Origin: Roseburia zhanii
GTDB taxonomy: Bacteria > Bacillota > Clostridia > Lachnospirales > Lachnospiraceae
DNA length: 64,000 nt
Assembly (NCBI RefSeq): GCF_014287635.1
Contig: NZ_JACOPH010000004.1
Location: 62,001 to 126,000, forward strand
Reading direction: 5' to 3'
Shown here: positions 9,311 through 18,322 of the stretch, piece by piece
Layout: every line of letters starts with the position of its first letter
How positions within the stretch are numbered: position 1 is the first letter of the stretch
Made by a program: the position numbers and the translations under genes
Notes under the pieces: generated by a model
Seen by the model: only the letters and a program-made list of their open reading frames with translations
The model's database searches: none
What the model was told of the DNA's origin: nothing

Positions 9311-11473
9311 TTACAGGTGAAGCACACGCTCCTTGATCTCCTGCGTTCTACCCTGATTCCAGTACTGCGTTCCGATATAACCGCAGGTACGTCTTGCAAC
9401 ACTCATCGTATTCTGATCCCTGTTTCCGCAATTTGGACATTCCCAGACTAATTTTCCATGCTCATCTGTAATGATCCCGATCTCACCGTCATATCCGCAG
9501 TTACTGCAATAGTCACTTTTTGTGTTCAATTCAGCATACATGATATTCTCATAAATGTGCTGCATGACCGCAAGTACTGCCGGAATATTATCTTTCATAT
9601 CCGGTACTTCCACATAGCTGATCGCACCACCCGGGGAAAGTTTCTGGAATTGTGCTTCAAATGTCAGCTTCCGGAATGCATCGATTTCTTCTGTGACATG
9701 CACATGATAGGAATTTGTAATGTAATTCTTATCCGTCACTCCTTCGATAATGCCAAACCGCTTCTGCAGATTCTTTGCAAATTTATACGTCGTTGACTCT
9801 AACGGTGTTCCATATACCGAAAAATCAATATGTTCTTTTTCTTTCCATTTCGCACATGCATCATTCAAATGCTGCATGACTTCTAATGCAAATGGTGTTG
9901 CAGCCGGATCTGTATGATTCCTGCCTGTCATATAATGTACACATTCACACAATCCTGCATATCCTAAGGAGATCGTCGAATATCCATTCATCAGAAGTTT
10001 GTCGATAGTTTCTCCTTTTTTCAAACGTGCCAATGCACCATTCTGCCATAAGATCGGGGCTATGTCAGATTTTGTTCCCATCAGACGGTTATGTCTTGCC
10101 ATCAATGCTTTATAACACAATTCTAACCGTTCATCAAATATCTTCCAGAACGCATCAAAATCCCCTTGGGAAGAACAGGCAACATCTACAAGATTGATCG
10201 TGCAGACACCCTGATTAAATCTTCCGTAAAACTTATACCGGTCTGTTTCATCTTTATAAACAGTAAGGAAAGAACGGCAGCCCATGCAGGTATAGACATT
10301 TCCTTCTTTTAATTCCTTCATGATCTTAGCAGATATGTAATCCGGCACCATTCTCTTAGCCGTACATTCCGCCGCAAGACGGGTAACATCCCAATATGGG
10401 CTTCCTTCTGTGATATTGTCCTCATCTAATACATAGATCAGCTTCGGGAATGCCGGTGTGATATAGACACCCTGCTCATTTTTCACACCGAGTATCCTCT
10501 GGTTTAAAATGGCACGGACAACCATTGCAAGGTCGTCCCGTTCCTGTCCTTCCGGTGCTTCATCTAAATACATGAATAATGTGATAAACGGAGCCTGTCC
10601 ATTTGTGGTCATCAATGTTACGACCTGATACTGGATCGTCTGTACTCCCTTATCAATATCCTTTTCCACACGTTCTTCTGCCACTTTATAGATCTGCTCT
10701 TTTGTGGCATTGATCCCGGCATCTTTAAATTCTTCTTCAACTTCCTTACGGAATTTCTTTCTCGATGCCCCTACAAACTTAGAAAGATGGTATGCACTGA
10801 TCGACTGCCCGCCATACTGGCTCGATGCAACCTGTGCAATGATCTGTGATGCAACTGTACAGGCAACTGAAAAAGAATTCGGTCTGTCGATCTTCGTTTC
10901 ACTGATCACAGTCCCATTCTGGAGCATATCATCTAAATTGACCAGACAGCAGTTGTGGATATGCTGTGCAAAATAATCAGCATCATGGAAATGGATCAGA
11001 CCTTTCTCATGCGCCTCCCATACATCCGGCGGGAGTAAAAAACGTCTGGTAATATCTTTGCTGACTTCTCCTGCCATATAGTCACGCTGTGTCGATGCCA
11101 AAAGCGGATTCTTGTTAGAGTTTTCCTGCTTTGCTTCTTCATTCTGGCTCTCAATGATCGTCATGATCTGGCCGTCTGTCGTATTTGACTGACGGACTAA
11201 CTGACGTTTATAACGGTAAGTAATATACGCCCTTGCCACATGAAAAGCATCTGCCGCCATGATCTCATCTTCCACAGCATCCTGTATCTCTTCTACATTC
11301 ATAGAGCGGATTGATGCTCTGCAGATCTCCTCTACATTCCGTGCGATCTTCTGGATCTGTTCGGTTGTCAGTCGTTCACCCGGCTGCACTTCCCTGTTTG
11401 CCTTATGAACAGCAGAAATGATCTTCGTGATATCAAATTCTACCTCTTCCCCACATCTTTTTATAATCTTCAC
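9311..11473 (-). CDS. nrdD: Anaerobic ribonucleoside-triphosphate reductase (class III)
   Basis: A 720-residue NrdD. The N-terminal ATP-cone (VKIIKRCGEEVEFDITKI) is followed by the catalytic barrel with CMGCRSFLTVYKDE and GRFNQGVCTINL, and by the C-terminal zinc site (YCSNCGYDG; WECPNCGNRDQ) and glycyl-radical loop RRTCGYIGTQYWNQGRTQE. It makes dNTPs from NTPs under anaerobic conditions after activation by the radical-SAM enzyme NrdG. The frame is open 15 codons upstream, but the GTG at 11473 has GGGAGG 6 nt ahead and begins the ATP-cone. No nrdG is seen within the window, so the activase is encoded elsewhere or was relocated. Confidence 0.96.
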   Translation of the reverse strand: MKIIKRCGEEVEFDITKIISAVHKANREVQPGERLTTEQIQKIARNVEEICRASIRSMNVEEIQDAVEDEIMAADAFHVARAYITYRYKRQLVRQSNTTDGQIMTIIESQNEEAKQENSNKNPLLASTQRDYMAGEVSKDITRRFLLPPDVWEAHEKGLIHFHDADYFAQHIHNCCLVNLDDMLQNGTVISETKIDRPNSFSVACTVASQIIAQVASSQYGGQSISAYHLSKFVGASRKKFRKEVEEEFKDAGINATKEQIYKVAEERVEKDIDKGVQTIQYQVVTLMTTNGQAPFITLFMYLDEAPEGQERDDLAMVVRAILNQRILGVKNEQGVYITPAFPKLIYVLDEDNITEGSPYWDVTRLAAECTAKRMVPDYISAKIMKELKEGNVYTCMGCRSFLTVYKDETDRYKFYGRFNQGVCTINLVDVACSSQGDFDAFWKIFDERLELCYKALMARHNRLMGTKSDIAPILWQNGALARLKKGETIDKLLMNGYSTISLGYAGLCECVHYMTGRNHTDPAATPFALEVMQHLNDACAKWKEKEHIDFSVYGTPLESTTYKFAKNLQKRFGIIEGVTDKNYITNSYHVHVTEEIDAFRKLTFEAQFQKLSPGGAISYVEVPDMKDNIPAVLAVMQHIYENIMYAELNTKSDYCSNCGYDGEIGIITDEHGKLVWECPNCGNRDQNTMSVARRTCGYIGTQYWNQGRTQEIKERVLHL

Positions 11474-11508
11474 CGTACTGCCTCCCAATAAAAATGCAAT
11501 TTGAATGT

Positions 11509-11538
11509 ATTGTATCACGTATCATATCAAAATAGCAA
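11509..11538 (-). promoter_or_regulatory. Candidate sigma-A promoter of nrdD
   Basis: On the minus strand TTGCTA (11533-11538) and TACAAT (11509-11514) are separated by 18 nt, 36 nt before the nrdD GTG. No clear NrdR box pair was found. Confidence 0.45.
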
Positions 11539-11566
11539 CCCAAACAAAAGTATCAATGAGCAAATT

Positions 11567-11647
11567 GATTCAGGTGGTGATTTTTGCTTCGCAAAGCGAA
11601 CTTTCATGCAAAAATCACCAGTTACTGCTCACGAAGTGAACAGTAAC
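11567..11647. repeat. 81-bp copy of MITE-like element, one end only
   Basis: These 81 bp differ at only 4 positions from 36134-36214. They contain a stem GTGATTTTTGC/GCAAAAATCAC with nested TTCGC/GCGAA and the terminal palindrome GTTACTGcTCAC/GTGAaCAGTAAC. The left terminal part found at 36082-36133 is absent and no target duplication is seen, so this copy looks 5'-truncated. The rest of the gap between nrdD and the chemoreceptor gene (11474-11775) holds only the nrdD promoter and AT-rich leader sequence. Confidence 0.85.
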
Positions 11648-11775
11648 TCTTTTCATTCGTTTCTATATGTGATAAATTATAGGTATGTAACATATTAATC
11701 CGCACCATGTACTCCCGTACTTTTCTAAAAAGAACTGCTCTACAGGTACATCATACAAAACAGGAGAACTACATT

Positions 11776-13464
11776 ATGAAAAAGGAAAAAAACAAAAACT
11801 TCTTACACTCCATTTCTGCTAAGATCACACTCGTTACAGTAGCTGTCATATTATTATCCCAGCTTGTCAGTCTGATCAATGCCGAAACATCTTCGAAATC
11901 TGCCCTTTTATCAACAAACGAAAACTATATCTACAGCCTTGCTGAAACTTCTGCAGAAATCATTGAATCGATGGGCAAAGATGAGAACACTGCTGATTAT
12001 GCCCAATTTCTTGGTAATATCCATATGAAAGGGATTGAATCTTCTTACGCATATCTGGTTTCTTCAGATGGGATCATGCTTTATCATCCTACTGCAGACA
12101 AGATCGGAAAACCTGTAGAAAATTCTATAATCCTGAATGTTGTGTCACAACTTGCATCCGGCACAATCCCTGAGGATGATGTTGCTCTGTATAATTTTAA
12201 CGGTACCATGAAATATGCCGCATATGCAATTACTAACCAGAAGGAAATCATTGTGATATCGGCTGACCAGTCTGAAATACTTGCACCGGTAAATGCCATG
12301 CGGATAAAAATGATCCTCTCTTCCCTGCTGATCACGCTCATCTGCATTATTGCCGTATATCTGTTCAGTCATTTTCTCTGCTTTTCCATCAAACGTCTTA
12401 CAGATATTATTAATGATACTGCTGATCTAAACTTCAGACATAATCCATGGAGCTCTAAACTCTGTAAACGTAAAGACGAAACCGGTGAAATGGCTCGTTC
12501 TGTCCGGAAGATGCGTAAAAACCTCCGCGATATGATACATTATATCGATGAAGCAAGCACACAGATCACCGGAAATATCAATCAATTACAGCAGATCACA
12601 AATACCGTTGATAATATGTGTTCCGATAACTCAGCTACCAGCGAAGAATTAGCAGCCGGCATGGAAGAAACTGCTGCCACAACTGCTACGATCAATGAAC
12701 ACATCAATGACATCAAGATCAACGCTGACGAGATTACAACAATGGCAGTAAACGGTGCGAAAACATCTGACGAGATCATGGATCGTGCTGAAGAACTCCG
12801 CAAGAAAACGGTTGCTGCAAGCCATGCTACGCTGACAACTTACCAGACGGTAAAAGAAAAAGCAGATGCTGCAATCGCAGGATCAAAAGCAGTGGAAAAG
12901 ATCAACGAATTATCCGGAACGATCATGGAGATTTCTTCACAGACCGGTTTATTAGCACTCAATGCTTCGATCGAAGCTGCCCATGCCGGTGAAGCAGGTC
13001 GTGGATTTGCCGTTGTTGCAACCGAGATCGGCAGCTTAGCAGACCAGACTTCAAAAGCGATTTCCGATATCGGTAATATTGTCAATGAAGTAAATACAGC
13101 CGTAGAACATATGTCAGAATGTTTAGAATATACAACGAACTTCCTTGAAAAGACGGTTCTTACCGAATACAAAGAATTTGAACAGGTCAGTGAACAGTAT
13201 CACGAAGATGCGAATGTATTCAAAACCAGCATGAATACGGTCGAAAGTTCGATATCTTCTCTTTCTACTGCAATCGATACGATTGCGAATGCTTTAAATG
13301 GTATCAATGATACGGTTGGAGAATCTTCCTTAGGTGTTACGGATATTGCTGAAAAGACAAGTGACATGGTTGAAAAAACCGGAAATACACATGAAATGGT
13401 TTCACAGTGCCACAATTATACAGATCATTTACAGGATATTGTGCATCATTTTACGTTGGAGTAG
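11776..13464 (+). CDS. Methyl-accepting chemotaxis protein
   Basis: A 562-residue chemoreceptor. After a basic N-terminus there is a first membrane segment (about 15-37), an extracellular Cache-type sensor ([19 protein letters not shown], residues about 95-115), a second segment (about 172-200), HAMP ([13 protein letters not shown]) and a signalling domain with the hairpin tip [20 protein letters not shown] and [16 protein letters not shown]. It senses an extracellular ligand and controls CheA. The ATG at 11776 is chosen because it has aggaga 9 nt upstream; the frame is open 23 codons further. It is monocistronic and followed by a strong terminator. The ligand is unknown. Confidence 0.93.
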   Translation: MKKEKNKNFLHSISAKITLVTVAVILLSQLVSLINAETSSKSALLSTNENYIYSLAETSAEIIESMGKDENTADYAQFLGNIHMKGIESSYAYLVSSDGIMLYHPTADKIGKPVENSIILNVVSQLASGTIPEDDVALYNFNGTMKYAAYAITNQKEIIVISADQSEILAPVNAMRIKMILSSLLITLICIIAVYLFSHFLCFSIKRLTDIINDTADLNFRHNPWSSKLCKRKDETGEMARSVRKMRKNLRDMIHYIDEASTQITGNINQLQQITNTVDNMCSDNSATSEELAAGMEETAATTATINEHINDIKINADEITTMAVNGAKTSDEIMDRAEELRKKTVAASHATLTTYQTVKEKADAAIAGSKAVEKINELSGTIMEISSQTGLLALNASIEAAHAGEAGRGFAVVATEIGSLADQTSKAISDIGNIVNEVNTAVEHMSECLEYTTNFLEKTVLTEYKEFEQVSEQYHEDANVFKTSMNTVESSISSLSTAIDTIANALNGINDTVGESSLGVTDIAEKTSDMVEKTGNTHEMVSQCHNYTDHLQDIVHHFTLE

Positions 13465-13506
13465 AATGTGTTTTTAATTTCCTATATAAAATGGATATAC
13501 CCTATT

Positions 13507-13546
13507 AAAAAACTTCCTACTGATATAATCAGATAGGAAGTTTTTT
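13507..13546 (+). terminator. Rho-independent terminator of the chemoreceptor gene
   Basis: AAAAAACTTCCTA pairs with TAGGAAGTTTTTT, with an additional TGAT/ATCA step near the loop. The T-run on the plus strand follows the chemoreceptor gene by 42 nt; because of the A-run it could also work on the minus strand. Confidence 0.85.
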
Positions 13547-13627
13547 ATAGGAAAAATTATTTTCTTGACAAATCCATTGTTTTTTACTTTCAAAAATCTC
13601 CCTTCATAACGTTTTTCCACTTAATGA

Positions 13628-14047
13628 CTAATCTAAATTTTCTAATGCTTCCTCAAATTGCTCTTTTAAGTAATCATCAAAACAATCATTTTCTTCCTTA
13701 ATATAACCACTTTGATCCCAAGATACAATTTTTCCAGTATTACAGTCAATACAATTCTGCCATTCATCAACATTCTCAATAATCACAAAATTTTGAGGCA
13801 AACCATATTTACGTGCATCAAGTGTTTCATCTACAAAAATAGCTCTTCCTGTCAGTCCAACTCCCATCACCTCTACTCCAGCAATTCCACCATGCCCATA
13901 CTCTTTTAAAAATGTAATATACTGCTCAGGAAGTTTAACTCCTAGTTTTTTTTCAAATTCGTTAATAGACTTGTCCGATACTGTTACATGAGTAAAACTA
14001 TGTTCATTTTCATACTGGTTAATTAAATTTCTCAAATCACTGTTCAT
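13628..14047 (-). CDS. SUKH (SMI1/KNR4) family immunity protein
   Basis: A 139-residue SUKH-1 domain protein. Visible family features are FEKKLGVKLPEQYITFLKEY near residues 31-50, followed by GHGGIAGVEVMGVG and a C-terminal IVSWDQSGYI strand, ending in an acidic helix (EEALENLD). SUKH proteins are typically immunity partners of nuclease toxins in polymorphic toxin systems. The ATG shares a base with the TAA of the LHH nuclease gene (TAATG) and has AGGAGG just upstream, so both are translated together; this pairing strongly supports a toxin-immunity role. The islet is more AT-rich than its surroundings. Confidence 0.88.
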   Translation of the reverse strand: MNSDLRNLINQYENEHSFTHVTVSDKSINEFEKKLGVKLPEQYITFLKEYGHGGIAGVEVMGVGLTGRAIFVDETLDARKYGLPQNFVIIENVDEWQNCIDCNTGKIVSWDQSGYIKEENDCFDDYLKEQFEEALENLD

Positions 14048-14493
14048 TATTGTACCCTCCTAATAAATTCATTTGCACGCCATTTCCAATAAAACCTTCT
14101 AAAAGAACTATACTGACGACTTAAAGTTTTATCATTTCTAAAACTTTCACCATATCCTCGAAGTCCATGTAATTGTTTCTGATATTCCCGATGTGTCAAT
14201 TCATGTATTTCTACCATTGGTCCAGCTTCTTTTTGTAAAACATGATGAAGTTCGATCGGTTTTCCATCTTTTCCTATCGGAGCATATCCTTCCATCATCC
14301 TCTGAAGATTAGTCATTCCCTTTTCTGAATCATAATAATTAAAATCTATATCATTTCGTTGATATACTCTTCTACTCACATCACGTTCCATTCCATTAAC
14401 TTTAACACTTCCTTTAAATTGTATCGGTGTAAATATTCTTTTTCTAGCACCATAGGTATTGCCAAAATCATGCGATCCAGCTCCTGTTCCCAT
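14047..14493 (-). CDS. LHH-type HNH/EndoVII nuclease toxin domain protein
   Basis: A 148-residue protein with PIGKDGKPIELHHVLQ (residues about 76-91) and THREYQKQLHG, the pattern of the LHH nuclease fold of polymorphic toxins; the LHH histidines are the expected metal and catalytic residues. The N-terminal MGTGAGSHDFGNTYGAR is Gly-rich and resembles a linker rather than a secretion signal; no export domain, PAAR or Rhs repeats are encoded. It starts 1 nt after the stop of the DUF4417 frame, with GGAGGTG upstream, and is followed by the SUKH immunity gene. It may be an orphan toxin tip or a cytoplasmic toxin of a small mobile module. Confidence 0.8.
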   Translation of the reverse strand: MGTGAGSHDFGNTYGARKRIFTPIQFKGSVKVNGMERDVSRRVYQRNDIDFNYYDSEKGMTNLQRMMEGYAPIGKDGKPIELHHVLQKEAGPMVEIHELTHREYQKQLHGLRGYGESFRNDKTLSRQYSSFRRFYWKWRANEFIRRVQ

Positions 14494-14494
14494 A

Positions 14495-14975
14495 CTATCT
14501 CACCTCCAGCTGCCGGTGAGTTTGGGAAAATTCACTATCAAATTGAATAATCTTTACACCATTTTCTTTATATTTTCCGAAAATACTTTCAGGTGCAGAA
14601 CCATATACAATAATAATTTGCGGTGTTAAACGCTTATACATTTCTGCTAAACCATGAATAAAATACTCTCTGTCTTCCTTGCACTTAATACATCCATGAG
14701 TACCTACAGAAACAGTACTAATTTTTTTCAATCCCACTAAAGCAAAATTCGTAGCTTCTTTCGTCAGCAAATCGGACATTTGGAATAACCTCCATACCAT
14801 TTTCGCTCCACCAATGTGCTAAAGCTCTACCTTGATATGTACTCCACTTCTGCATACACAAAGGCATTTTTCGATATAAACTAAAATCCGGAGATATCAC
14901 GCCCTTAAACCTTTTAAGTATTTTCAAATATTTATATGGTTGATTCCATATGCTTTTGCCTAAGCAAACGAACGA
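14495..14975 (-). pseudogene. DUF4417 gene, 5'-truncated and frameshifted
   Basis: Two overlapping frames read as one DUF4417 protein. The first gives PYKYLKILKRF, GVISPDFSLYRKMP, RALAHWWSENGMEVIPNVRF and YEFCFSGIEKN-stop. The second continues with ISTVSVGTHGCIKC, REYFIHGLAEMYKRLTPQII and VYGSAPESIF. The break falls in a run of seven A (14725-14740 region); six would restore GIEKISTVSVG. The frame stays open upstream to about 14975 with SIWNQPYKYLK, but no start codon with RBS is seen, so the 5' end is also lost. DUF4417 genes are of unknown function and common on mobile elements. It lies directly before the LHH/SUKH pair. Confidence 0.8.
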
Positions 14976-15299
14976 ATTTGTATATCAGTCCATTCTTTTA
15001 TAACCTTTTTTACTTGCACTGGGAATGAAATTATATCCCTAGACGCAACCAGAATTTCGTTTGCTAAAATATTTGCTCTCTTAGCTTCTTTATTCTACTT
15101 GCAAATGTTTCATTTCCCATATCGTCAACCATCCTTTCAATTATATTGTATATATACAATTATTTTGTCAAATGTTTTGTTCAGGTTAAATTATTTTGAA
15201 CAACAACATTTTATATAAGATATAACCAACACCACCATATATTCCACTTTTTATTACTTACTGCCTCCAATTTTTCATAATATCCGTGCTATCAAAAAA
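14976..15299. other. AT-rich non-coding stretch with a short XRE-like N-terminal frame
   Basis: No intact gene. On the minus strand a short frame at 15066-15122 reads MGNETFASRIKKLREQ and stops. It resembles the first helix of an XRE-type repressor and has gaaagg upstream. A second overlapping frame (15090-14960) reads NILANEILVASRDIISFP and later VIKEWTDIQIRSFA, ending at 14960. The two may be pieces of one decayed small gene; I do not recognise the full protein. The rest up to the terminator at 15300 shows nothing else. Confidence 0.35.
15145..15171 (-). promoter_or_regulatory. Perfect 16-bp palindrome next to a -35-like TTGACA
   Basis: ATTGTATATATACAAT (15145-15160) is a perfect palindrome. 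On the minus strand it follows TTGACA (15166-15171), so it would sit over the spacer and -10 of a promoter reading towards the XRE-like fragment. This is the usual position of an autorepressor operator. The regulated gene appears decayed. Confidence 0.4.
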
Positions 15300-15328
15300 G
15301 ACCAACTACCGAATTGCGGTAGTTGGTC
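15300..15328 (-). terminator. Terminator of the rpsF-ssb-rpsR operon
   Basis: GACCAACTACCG and CGGTAGTTGGTC form a perfect 12-bp stem with a 5-nt loop, followed on the minus strand by TTTTTT. It lies 33 nt after the rpsR stop; the plus strand also has a T-rich tail. Confidence 0.93.
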
Positions 15329-15360
15329 AATATTTTTTACTGATCTAATTTCAATAAAAC

Positions 15361-15621
15361 TTAATCTGTTACATATGGCATTAAAGCGATATGACGTGCT
15401 CTCTTAATAGCAACTGTAAGAGCTCTCTGATGTTTTGCACAGTTTCCTGTGATTCTTCTTGGAAGGATTTTTCCTCTCTCAGAGATGTATCTCTTTAATT
15501 TGTTTGTATCTTTATAATCGATCACGTTATCTTTTCCGCAGAAAACGCAAACTTTTTTTCTTCTATGCATTGGTCTTCTCTTGAAAGATCCGCCTTCTTT
15601 GCCCTCTTTATTAAAAGCCAT
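15361..15621 (-). CDS. rpsR: 30S ribosomal protein bS18
   Basis: An 86-residue S18. It contains [34 protein letters not shown] and [20 protein letters not shown]. The Cys residues of the FCG pair and the TGNC position are those of the zinc-type (C+) S18. It forms the platform of the 30S subunit with S6. Of two in-frame ATGs two codons apart, the second (15621) is chosen because AGGAGG stands 8 nt before it and only 2 nt before the first. It is the last gene of rpsF-ssb-rpsR. Confidence 0.97.
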   Translation of the reverse strand: MAFNKEGKEGGSFKRRPMHRRKKVCVFCGKDNVIDYKDTNKLKRYISERGKILPRRITGNCAKHQRALTVAIKRARHIALMPYVTD

Positions 15622-15659
15622 TTTCATTACCTCCTGTTAAATTGGAATCAACGATTCTG

Positions 15660-16100
15660 TTAATTGAACGGTAACTCTTCATCTATTCCATCCGGAATAT
15701 TCATGAAGCCATCTCCTGCTGCTACGCTTGGTGATGGTCTGTCTGCCGGTGTAAATCCACCGTTTCCCTCACTGGCAGCTTTACTTTCTGCAAATTCCTG
15801 CTCCTCTACAACAACATCTGTTGTATAGACTTTCTGTCCATCCTTATTTGTATAACTTCCGGTCTGGATTCTGCCGGTGATCGCAATCTTAGTTCCTTTT
15901 CGTAAATATTTCTCAGCGAATTCGCCCTGACGTCCAAATGCAACACATCCGATAAAATCAGCGGTCTGCTGGTCACCTTCACGACGGAATCTTCGATCAA
16001 CTGCGAGTGTATATCTTGCTATTGCGGTCGCCTGCTCACCTTGGGAATAACGAACCTCAGGATCTCTTGTCAGACGTCCCATAAGAATTACCTTATTCAT
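15660..16100 (-). CDS. ssb: Single-stranded DNA-binding protein
   Basis: A 146-residue SSB with the OB-fold (MNKVILMGRLTRDPEVRYSQ, YTLAVDRRFRREGDQQTADF, KYLRKGTKIAITGRIQTGSY), a flexible linker and the conserved acidic C-terminal peptide DGIDEELPFN used to recruit replication and repair proteins. It coats ssDNA as a tetramer. It lies between rpsF and rpsR as in most Firmicutes. Confidence 0.97.
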   Translation of the reverse strand: MNKVILMGRLTRDPEVRYSQGEQATAIARYTLAVDRRFRREGDQQTADFIGCVAFGRQGEFAEKYLRKGTKIAITGRIQTGSYTNKDGQKVYTTDVVVEEQEFAESKAASEGNGGFTPADRPSPSVAAGDGFMNIPDGIDEELPFN

Positions 16101-16119
16101 ATATTTTCCTCTTTTCTAA

Positions 16120-16410
16120 TTATGCCTCGTCTTTTCTAACGCATAAGAAACGAAGAACATTATCCATAATACGAACGTTCTGCTCAACCTGTGCCGGAAC
16201 AGTTGCGTCTGCATCAAACTGGATAAAATAATAGAAGCCTTCTCTCATTTTCTGGACTTCGTAAGCTAATCTTTTCTTACCCCAGTCCTCAACTTCTGTT
16301 ACAGTTCCACCGAAACGAGTGATATACTCTTTCGCTTTCTCAACTGTAGCAGTTCTGGCATCATCTTCGATTTTTGCATTAACAACAAGTGCTAATTCAT
16401 ATTTGTTCAT
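16120..16410 (-). CDS. rpsF: 30S ribosomal protein bS6
   Basis: A 96-residue S6, normal length, with MNKYELALVVNAKIEDDART, GKKRLAYEVQKMREGFYYFI and NVRIMDNVLRFLCVRKDEA. It binds S18 and 16S rRNA in the platform. The start at 16410 has AAGGAGGT 9 nt upstream; the 16 codons of open frame before it lack a site. It is the first gene of rpsF-ssb-rpsR. Confidence 0.97.
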   Translation of the reverse strand: MNKYELALVVNAKIEDDARTATVEKAKEYITRFGGTVTEVEDWGKKRLAYEVQKMREGFYYFIQFDADATVPAQVEQNVRIMDNVLRFLCVRKDEA

Positions 16411-16500
16411 GCAATTGTACCTCCTTTTGGTCTCTGGCCCTTTTCTAAAAAAGAGCAAGGAATTATTAGTTTTTCACAAGTGTAAATATTAACACAAGTT

Positions 16501-16692
16501 TTATTCTAAATCAAGCGGTTTCCGAATTTCTTTTACATTTTTTTCAACTAATTTTCTTGCGATCATGATCTGATGTCCACATCCTAAACATTTCAAGCGG
16601 AAATCAGCTCCGACACGCAGTACTTCCCATTCAAAACTGCCACAGGGATGTTTTTTCTTTAATCTTACAATATCTCCTATCTCAAACTGCAT
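16501..16692 (-). CDS. DUF951 family protein
   Basis: A 63-residue protein. MQFEIGDIVRLKKKHPCGSF, EWEVLRVGADFRLKCLGCGH and MIARKLVEKN are typical of DUF951, a small conserved Firmicute family with a predicted single zinc knuckle (KCLGCGH) and SH3-like beta-fold. The ATG at 16692 is preferred to the GTG two codons upstream, because agagag lies 7 nt before it. In many Firmicutes, DUF951 genes are close to rpsF and parB/soj loci; its molecular role is not established. Confidence 0.9.
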   Translation of the reverse strand: MQFEIGDIVRLKKKHPCGSFEWEVLRVGADFRLKCLGCGHQIMIARKLVEKNVKEIRKPLDLE

Positions 16693-16718
16693 ATGCACAC
16701 TCTCTTTTCTTACTTATT

Positions 16719-17429
16719 TTATTCCCGTATCGTAATAGAGGTAATGACCGGCTGGTCTGCTGCAGGAATCGTTCCATTGTTATCTGTCGGAACAGCATCC
16801 TTGCAGATCGCATCGACGATATCCATGCCTTCTGTCACATAACCGAATACGGCATATTCCCCATCTAAAAATGTACTGTCCTCATGCACGATAAAAAACT
16901 GTGAACTTGCACTGTCATATTCACTCGATCTTGCCATGGAAATGGCTCCTCTGGTGTGGGAAAGCGGATTATCAAATCCATTGCTTTTAAATTCTCCTGT
17001 GATCGTCTGGTCGGAACCACCGGTTCCATCTCCGTTTGGATCACCACCCTGTATCATAAACCCTGATATGATGCGGTGGAATGTCAGTCCATCGTAAAAT
17101 CCGCTTTTTGCAAGTGATACAAAATTCTCTACTGTTTTTGGTGCATGTTTGGCATCTAATGCAACGGTGATCGTTCCATAGTCTTTTACATCAATATCTG
17201 CGTAATAAGATGCATCTGCTGTCACATTTTCTGCTGTGTCTTTTGTATCTGCCGTACTCTCATCATTTGCCGTCTGGTCTGTGTTATCGGAACCTGTGCT
17301 TCCCTCTGATCTTGTAACTGCTATAATAATTCCTACACACAGTAAAAATACTGCTGCAACAACTGCAACTAAAATTGCCGTCTTCTTTTTTGGATCCATC
17401 TGTGCTTTCTTTTGTTTTTTCTTACTCAT
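16719..17429 (-). CDS. Membrane-anchored cyclophilin-type peptidyl-prolyl isomerase
   Basis: A 236-residue protein: basic N-terminus (MSKKKQKKAQMDPKKK), one membrane segment (about 17-38), a Ser/Thr/Asp-rich linker and a cyclophilin domain from about residue 75. Active-site motifs seen are FHRIISGFMIQGGDPNGDGT, SMARS and SASSQFFIVHEDSTFLDGEY. It catalyses cis-trans isomerisation of prolyl bonds and would act outside the cytoplasmic membrane on secreted proteins. There is no lipobox Cys, so it is a transmembrane anchor rather than a lipoprotein (the Cys at FLLCVG is within the membrane segment and lacks the usual +1/-3 context). Between DUF951 and cobB. Confidence 0.92.
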   Translation of the reverse strand: MSKKKQKKAQMDPKKKTAILVAVVAAVFLLCVGIIIAVTRSEGSTGSDNTDQTANDESTADTKDTAENVTADASYYADIDVKDYGTITVALDAKHAPKTVENFVSLAKSGFYDGLTFHRIISGFMIQGGDPNGDGTGGSDQTITGEFKSNGFDNPLSHTRGAISMARSSEYDSASSQFFIVHEDSTFLDGEYAVFGYVTEGMDIVDAICKDAVPTDNNGTIPAADQPVITSITIRE

Positions 17430-17462
17430 TTTTGTTTCCTTTTCTTCATAATGTTGTCTGAT

Positions 17463-18188
17463 TTATAGCTCAATCTGTGAGAATATTTCTCCGATGTTTC
17501 CTTCGATCTTAAGGTCTGCCCTGCGGTCTAATGGTGTTGTTGATTTATTGATCAGCACTAACTTATTGCCGCAGTAATAATCGATCAGTCCTGCTGCCGG
17601 ATATACCGCAAGTGAAGTTCCACCAATGATCAGTATATCTGCCTGTGAAATATAATAGATCGCCTGACGCATCGTTTCATCATCTAAACCTTCTTCATAT
17701 AATACAACATCGGGTTTGATCTCTCCATCACAGACATCACATTTTGGTGTTCCTTTGCTATTTAAAATATATTTTGCATCAAAGAATTTCCCACACTTCT
17801 GACAGTAGTTTCTATGTACACTTCCATGAAGTTCTAAAACCTTCTTACTTCCTGCCGCCTGATGCAGTCCGTCAATATTCTGCGTAATGACCGCTTTTAA
17901 TTTTCCTGCTGCTTCTAATTCTGCCAGTTTCTTATGTGCTGCATTCGGCTTTGCATCTAAATACAGCATCTTATTCTTATAGAAGCGATAAAACTCTGCG
18001 GTATTTCCCATATAAAATGAATGGCTTAAGATCGTTTCCGGCGGATAATCATACTCCTGATGATACAATCCATCCACGCTTCGAAAATCCGGTATCCCAC
18101 TCTCTGTTGATACACCGGCACCTCCAAAAAACACAATATTATTGGAATCTTTTACCCACTGTACAAATTGTCTGATTTCATCTGTCAT
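17463..18188 (-). CDS. cobB: NAD-dependent protein deacylase, Sir2 family
   Basis: A 241-residue sirtuin, normal bacterial length. It shows the NAD-binding GGAGVSTESGIPDFRS, the catalytic block TQNIDGLHQAAGS with LELHGS (catalytic His), a zinc ribbon with two CxxC pairs (CQKCG and CDVCDG) and IIGGTSLAVYPAAGLI. It removes acyl groups from lysines, using NAD+ and making nicotinamide and O-acetyl-ADP-ribose. Start at 18188 chosen by TGGAGGTG 7 nt upstream; the frame is open another 29 codons. Confidence 0.94.
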   Translation of the reverse strand: MTDEIRQFVQWVKDSNNIVFFGGAGVSTESGIPDFRSVDGLYHQEYDYPPETILSHSFYMGNTAEFYRFYKNKMLYLDAKPNAAHKKLAELEAAGKLKAVITQNIDGLHQAAGSKKVLELHGSVHRNYCQKCGKFFDAKYILNSKGTPKCDVCDGEIKPDVVLYEEGLDDETMRQAIYYISQADILIIGGTSLAVYPAAGLIDYYCGNKLVLINKSTTPLDRRADLKIEGNIGEIFSQIEL

Positions 18189-18243
18189 TGCACACACCTC
18201 CATTAACTTTGATTTTAGCACAATTATTTTCAGAATCCAACGC

Positions 18244-18289
18244 AAAAAGGACAGGTTTGAAGAAAAAATACCCAAAACCTGTCCTTTTT
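18244..18289. terminator. Bidirectional terminator between cobB and the argD scar
   Basis: AAAAAGGACAGGTTT and AAACCTGTCCTTTTT form a 15-bp stem with T-runs on both sides. It lies between cobB and the stop of the degenerate gene upstream, and would end transcription from the scar region. Confidence 0.88.
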
Positions 18290-18322
18290 ATTCATGCCTC
18301 ATTTTAAGATGTGCCAGATCAT

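Noticed and set aside
11474..11518. 15-residue N-terminal extension of NrdD
   Set aside because: No ribosome-binding site for the upstream start; the GTG at 11473 has GGGAGG and starts the ATP-cone.
16411..16500. Promoter of rpsF from TTTACA and TAATTC
   Set aside because: The spacing is only 15 nt and the -10 is poor; the promoter could not be placed with confidence.
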